This document shows positions 14,428 through 17,906 of a stretch of DNA of 17,906 bases, one piece after another; positions within the stretch are counted from its first letter, which is position 1, and each line of letters starts with the position of its first letter. The notes beneath the pieces were generated by a model. The model saw only the letters and a program-made list of their open reading frames with translations, was not told the origin of the DNA and did not search any database. Origin of the DNA: an uncultured Bryobacterales bacterium (GTDB lineage: Bacteria; Acidobacteriota; Terriglobia; Bryobacterales; UBA6623); NCBI GenBank assembly GCA_946887065.1, contig CAMPKL010000012.1:1-17906 (forward strand), written 5' to 3'. A program made the position numbers and the translations under genes.

Positions 14428-15741
14428 CTATTCGTCCACGGGTTCGACCGTTAATCGCAGCCCGTTTACGCCCGCGATGCGCACTTTCGAGCCGGCGGCG
14501 ATCGGCGTCGAGGCGCTGGCATTCCACAATTCCCCGTGAATAAAGACGCGGCCGTCTTCGGCGATATCCGTTTTGGCCGAGCCGATGGCGTCGATCAGCG
14601 CTTCGCTGCCGGTCGCTACCTTGTTTCGGAAGGCCCGAACGGCCAATTGCAACAGAAAGACCGTGATCACCGCGAAGGGGACGACGATCGACAACGCCAC
14701 GCCCCAACCGATCGACAATTCCGGGACTTCGGTGTCAACCAACATGACCATGCCCAAGGCCATGGCCGCGATGCCTCCGGCGGCCAGCACTCCGTGGGAG
14801 ACGACAAACGCCTCCATCACCAGGCAACTCACGCCAAAGACGATCAGCGCCGCCCCCGCCCAGTTGATAGGCAGCAAAGATAGGGCCATCAGCCCGACTA
14901 AAACCAGCACGCCTCCCGCCACGCCCGGCAAGATCAGCCCGGGATGGGTGAATTCCACGTACACCCCTAGCACTCCCAGCACCAGCACAATCAGCGCCAA
15001 ACCGGGGTCGATCAAGGGCAACAACGCCCGTTGCCGGTAACTCAGCGCCACGGGTTCAATGACGGCGCCTTGCAGATGCAGCACCGTTTCGGTTCCGTCA
15101 AAACGGATGACGGTCCTGCGGTCCAGTTGGGACAGCAAATCGGCGGTATTCGCAGCGATCACCTCGATTAGGTTTTGTTCGAGCGCCTCTTGTTCGGTGA
15201 ACGCGCGGCTGGAGACCACTGCTTCCTCGGCCAGTTCCGCGTTGCGCCCGCGCTTTTCGGTGATGGCGCGGATCTTGGCGGCTGCGTCGTTTTCGACCTT
15301 CAGCTTCATCACCTCGTCCATTTCGCCGCCCGTCGCCAACACCGGATGCGCCGCTCCCGTATTCGTCCCCGGGGCCATCGCCGCGACGTCGCCCGCCATC
15401 AGGATCAGAAAGCCCGCCGATGCCGCCTTGCCGCCGCTGGGCCCAACCCAAGTCACCACCGGAACCTTTGATCCGATCAGAGCCTGGATGATGTCCTCGG
15501 TGGCGCTCAACAGTCCGCCCGGCGTGTTCAGTCGGACCAACAAGACGGTCGCCTCACGCGTCTCGGCTTGTTCGACCGCGCTGGCGACGATTTCCGCCGT
15601 CAAGGGGTGCACTACCCGGTCGATGTCGACCTGAACGACCAGCGGAGAGGCTGTTTGTCCGGCTAAACGTACCCCCAGTCCGGCCGTCAGCGCGAGGCAG
15701 CAGGCGATGAGGAGCAAAACGGAACGTTTTGACCTAGTCAA
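14428..15741 (-). CDS. NfeD-family membrane serine protease (long form)
   Basis: A 437-residue protein with a signal/anchor (5-26) and a ClpP-like protease domain at about 34-225. Several membrane helices (about 245-365) follow, then a C-terminal OB-fold (about 375-437). The catalytic Ser-Lys dyad of the family fits Ser108 in AASAGFLI and a lysine at 146-148 before [17 protein letters not shown] and [11 protein letters not shown] are also typical. In characterised relatives the protease cleaves stomatin-type partners; here the partner gene is directly downstream. The start codon is TTG at 15741, chosen because it fits the frame and the signal sequence, with a TATACT box nine bases upstream and no ribosome site. 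Confidence 0.94.
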   Translation of the reverse strand: MTRSKRSVLLLIACCLALTAGLGVRLAGQTASPLVVQVDIDRVVHPLTAEIVASAVEQAETREATVLLVRLNTPGGLLSATEDIIQALIGSKVPVVTWVGPSGGKAASAGFLILMAGDVAAMAPGTNTGAAHPVLATGGEMDEVMKLKVENDAAAKIRAITEKRGRNAELAEEAVVSSRAFTEQEALEQNLIEVIAANTADLLSQLDRRTVIRFDGTETVLHLQGAVIEPVALSYRQRALLPLIDPGLALIVLVLGVLGVYVEFTHPGLILPGVAGGVLVLVGLMALSLLPINWAGAALIVFGVSCLVMEAFVVSHGVLAAGGIAAMALGMVMLVDTEVPELSIGWGVALSIVVPFAVITVFLLQLAVRAFRNKVATGSEALIDAIGSAKTDIAEDGRVFIHGELWNASASTPIAAGSKVRIAGVNGLRLTVEPVDE

Positions 15742-15750
15742 TGCGTATTC

Positions 15751-15756
15751 AGTATA
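15751..15756 (-). promoter_or_regulatory. -10-like TATACT of the NfeD-slipin operon, nine bases from its TTG
   Basis: Minus-strand TATACT is followed by GAATACGCA and then the TTG start. The spacing equals that of the TPR and hydrolase promoters. No good -35 and no Shine-Dalgarno is visible, so a leaderless message is plausible. Confidence 0.5.
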
Positions 15757-15802
15757 GGGCGCGAACCCTCTTCCTCGGACGCGATTAGGCCCTTAGCCCA
15801 TG

Positions 15803-15808
15803 TATAAT
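15803..15808 (+). promoter_or_regulatory. -10 TATAAT of the cupin gene
   Basis: A perfect TATAAT, 41 bases before the ATG at 15850, so this gene should have a leader of about 35 bases. No matching -35 is seen. The leader contains GAGCGG-T-CCGCTC (15834-15846), a small near-start hairpin. Confidence 0.5.
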
Positions 15809-15849
15809 GTGAGGTTTGCGCGAGTTTGGGCGTGAGCGGTCCGCTCTTC

Positions 15850-16212
15850 ATGAAGGTACATAGCTGGAACAGCGTCGAACGCGAGCCGATGACCACGGGG
15901 ATCGCCCGGCAAGTCATTCACTCCGGACGCATGACGACGGCTCGCATCTTTATGAAAGAAGGGGCGGTGGTCGCTCGGCACAGCCATGAAAACGAGCAGA
16001 TGAGTCATGTCCTTGAGGGACGTCTGAAGTTTGAGTTCGACCGCGGGGACATCGTGGTCGAGGCGGGCGAAGTTTTGGAGATCCCGTCGAATGAACCTCA
16101 TCGGGTCGTGGCCCTTGAGGATTCGGCGGCGATGGACGTTTTTGCCCCGGCTCGGCAGGATTGGATTTCCGGCGACGATGCGTATTTGCGAAACCCTCGG
16201 GGCGAGTCTTAA
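15850..16212 (+). CDS. small single-domain cupin protein
   Basis: A 120-residue single-domain cupin. Motif 1 reads GAVVARHSHENEQMSHVLEG, with the HxH and Glu/Gln that bind a metal ion. Motif 2 reads GEVLEIPSNEPHRVVAL, with the Pro and His ligand. Such proteins may be sugar or small-molecule binding proteins or dioxygenases; the sequence does not say which. I chose the ATG at 15850 (MKVHSWNSVE); in-frame TTG at 15826 and GTG at 15832 would add eight or six residues. It appears monocistronic. Confidence 0.87.
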   Translation: MKVHSWNSVEREPMTTGIARQVIHSGRMTTARIFMKEGAVVARHSHENEQMSHVLEGRLKFEFDRGDIVVEAGEVLEIPSNEPHRVVALEDSAAMDVFAPARQDWISGDDAYLRNPRGES

Positions 16213-16236
16213 CGTAATTACTTGGTAGGCCCGCAA

Positions 16237-16254
16237 GGGCGCTGAATCGCGCCC
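16237..16254 (+). other. hairpin after the cupin gene, possible weak terminator
   Basis: GGGCGC-TGAATC-GCGCCC is a perfect 6-bp GC stem 24 bases after the cupin stop. No T-run follows, so a rho-independent terminator is doubtful. Confidence 0.3.
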
Positions 16255-16257
16255 GAT

Positions 16258-16318
16258 CCTCCGCGTTGCAAAGATGGATGAAAACGATCGGCCAAGGGCT
16301 GTCCTTTTCACGCGGAGG
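16258..16318 (+). repeat. 8-bp inverted repeat before the propeller gene
   Basis: CCTCCGCG (16258-16265) and CGCGGAGG (16311-16318) are perfect complements 45 bases apart, ending 47 bases before the propeller gene start. They could close a structured leader or mark a regulatory site. I could not match the enclosed sequence to a known riboswitch. Confidence 0.35.
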
Positions 16319-16365
16319 CGTTGTGTTACAGATTGGCTGGCCGTTGCTAGAGAGGATTTGGGATT

Positions 16366-17906
16366 TTGCGTACGACAAGTAAAGAATCGTTGATCGGCAA
16401 GCTGAGCGCCGCGCTCTGGCTCTGCGCGATCCTCATTTCGCCCGCGCTCAAGGCGGAGCCGAAGTGGGTGAACCAACACGGCGCGCGGCTGGTTATCGGT
16501 CAGAACAGCTTCACCCGCTCCGACCCGAGGTCGAACCAGGAAGTGATCGGTTCGGCCGGCGGAGTTGCCGTGGGCGTCGACGTCCTAGTGATTGCCGAGG
16601 GCAACCGCATCGGCGCCACGCCGATTAACAACCGTGTTCTGATCTACAAGAATCTGTCGGGATTCATTCCCGAGCCCGAGGCCGAACTGCCCCAAGGCGG
16701 CGAAGACGGCTTCTGTCCGGCCTGCGTCGGCCTGGCCGACGTGGTCGTGGGCCAACCGGACTTCACAACCGTCACCGACGGCACCCAGAACGGCCGCATG
16801 AGGGCGCCTTCCGGCGTCGCCACCGACGGAACCCGCCTGGCAGTCGCCGACACCAACAACAATCGCGTGTTGCTTTGGAATACGATCCCGCAGGCCAATG
16901 GAACTCCGCCGAATCTGGTCCTGGGCCAAGCTGATCTCTCGACCAACCTGCCCAACACGACCGCCGCCGGCATGCGCGGGCCGCAGGGCGTTTGGTTCGC
17001 TTCGGGACGCTTGTTCGTCGCCGATACCCAAAATTCGCGCATTCTGATCTGGAACTCCATCCCGTCCAGCAACGGGCAGGCTGCCGACGTCGTCGTCGGC
17101 CAACCCGATTTCGTCACTCGTCCCGAGACCGATCTGAGCCAGTCGAACTACCTGCCCAATGCCCAGCGGCTATTGAATCCAGCCTCGGTTCAGGTCATCG
17201 ACAACAAGATGTTTGTCGCCGACCTGGGCTTCGACCGCGTCATGATTTACCTGTCGATCCCGACGGCGAACAACGCGCCCGCCGACATCGTCGTCGGCCA
17301 GCCCGATTTTGAGACGTTTGCGTTCGTTCGCGCGACCGATCCCGGCCTCAGTGCCGACGAGGACGGCAACATCATCAATGCCGCGGGCGAGCTTCTAATG
17401 GACCGCTCAGGTCAAGCGCTGCGCCGGGCGGTTGTCGCTCTTTGCGAGCAGATCGGCCCGTTCGATGACGACGGCACGATTACGCCCGATGACGAGATCT
17501 TTCCCGACCCGATCAACCAAGATCCGGAGACGGACATCGACGACTTGCGCTACCCCAAGCGCTGCGGAGCGACGTTGAATTTCCCCCGTTTCGCGCTCTC
17601 CGACGGCACGCGGCTATTCATTTCCGACAGCGGCAACGACCGTATTCTGGTCTACAACGAGATCCCGCTCGAGAACGGCGCGACCGCCGATGTGGTCATC
17701 GGCCAACCCGATTTCATCGCGCTGACCGATGCCGACGGCGCAGGCAATCTGCGCGCTCCCGGCGCATTGGCGCACGACGGCGAGAACCTTTATGTTGCCG
17801 ATCCCTTGCAGCGGCGCATTCTCGTTTTCACGCCCGGCGAGGAAATGATCGTGCGCGACGGCATCCGCAACGGGGCCAGCTTCGACATCAAAGCCAACGG
17901 CTATCT
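16366..17906 (+). CDS. secreted NHL-type beta-propeller repeat protein, 3' end outside the window
   Basis: The frame is open from a TTG at 16366 to the window end (513 codons visible). AGAGGA nine bases upstream supports this start. A signal peptide covers residues 1-30 (LWLCAILISPALKA). Six GQ blocks, such as VVVGQPDF, begin near residues 43, 126, 184, 242, 308 and 443. NHL-type blade motifs (VADTNNNRVLLWN, VADTQNSRILIWN, ISDSGNDRILVYN) lie between them. The long gap between the fifth and sixth blocks holds an acidic insertion (about 330-400) with a DDDGTITPDDE stretch. CPAC at about 118-121 could bind metal or form a disulfide. Such propellers bind proteins or glycans outside the cell; no enzymatic residues are recognised. 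Proteins of this kind are common in Acidobacteriota. Confidence 0.9.
   Translation, partial: MRTTSKESLIGKLSAALWLCAILISPALKAEPKWVNQHGARLVIGQNSFTRSDPRSNQEVIGSAGGVAVGVDVLVIAEGNRIGATPINNRVLIYKNLSGFIPEPEAELPQGGEDGFCPACVGLADVVVGQPDFTTVTDGTQNGRMRAPSGVATDGTRLAVADTNNNRVLLWNTIPQANGTPPNLVLGQADLSTNLPNTTAAGMRGPQGVWFASGRLFVADTQNSRILIWNSIPSSNGQAADVVVGQPDFVTRPETDLSQSNYLPNAQRLLNPASVQVIDNKMFVADLGFDRVMIYLSIPTANNAPADIVVGQPDFETFAFVRATDPGLSADEDGNIINAAGELLMDRSGQALRRAVVALCEQIGPFDDDGTITPDDEIFPDPINQDPETDIDDLRYPKRCGATLNFPRFALSDGTRLFISDSGNDRILVYNEIPLENGATADVVIGQPDFIALTDADGAGNLRAPGALAHDGENLYVADPLQRRILVFTPGEEMIVRDGIRNGASFDIKANGY

Noticed and set aside
16237..16254. Rho-independent terminator of the cupin gene
   Set aside because: The stem is good but no T-tract follows, so it is kept only as a hairpin.
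16213..16365. Cyclic-di-GMP or other known riboswitch
   Set aside because: The inverted repeat prompted a check, but the conserved core motifs I know are absent.

Overview
The window looks like part of a chromosome of a GC-rich, Gram-negative (diderm) bacterium. The best guess is an Acidobacteriota member of the Solibacter/Bryobacter kind. That guess rests on the mix of secreted TPR proteins, NHL-type propeller repeats, Ig-like secreted proteins and a lipoprotein/LPS envelope toolkit; no marker gene fixes the lineage. Standard genetic code is used, with TGA, TAA and TAG all ending genes and with ATG, GTG and TTG starts. No CRISPR array, rRNA, phage module or intact insertion sequence was seen.

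Layout. (1) 1-2857, minus strand: a tight operon of a secreted TPR protein, two small secreted helical proteins and a DUF2085-type membrane protein, with a tRNA-Ser(GCU) just downstream that is cut by the window edge. (2) 2920-6637, plus strand: a secreted alpha/beta hydrolase, then a membrane-anchored TPR protein overlapping an O-antigen-ligase-like polytopic protein. (3) 9566-6451, minus strand: SPOR-domain protein, lipA and lnt. The lnt frame is broken by one in-frame TGA just after the catalytic cysteine, and its 3' end overlaps the ligase-like gene tail to tail. (4) 9715-10977, plus strand: a small GntR/YtrA-type repressor and a seven-helix membrane protein, preceded by an unusual four-half-site operator. 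(5) 13250-11271, minus strand: a large secreted Ig-like/ZU5-like protein in visibly less GC-rich DNA, flanked by two gene-free stretches, one with what may be the end of a lost insertion sequence. (6) 15741-13605, minus strand: an NfeD/slipin pair. (7) 15850-17906, plus strand: a cupin, then a secreted NHL-type propeller protein running off the window.

Most genes serve the cell envelope: lipoprotein acylation (lnt), surface polysaccharide (ligase-like gene with its TPR partner), peptidoglycan binding (SPOR), membrane protein quality control (NfeD/slipin) and several exported proteins. Several leading genes carry a -10-like hexamer only 8-9 bases before the start codon and often no ribosome binding site, suggesting leaderless or nearly leaderless mRNAs. 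Internal operon genes instead use overlaps (ATGA, GTGA, TAGTG) or strong Shine-Dalgarno sites.

The points most worth checking are the lnt in-frame stop, the symmetric operator of the GntR/membrane-protein pair, the repeated near-start -10 pattern, and the four-gene secreted-protein operon at the left end.
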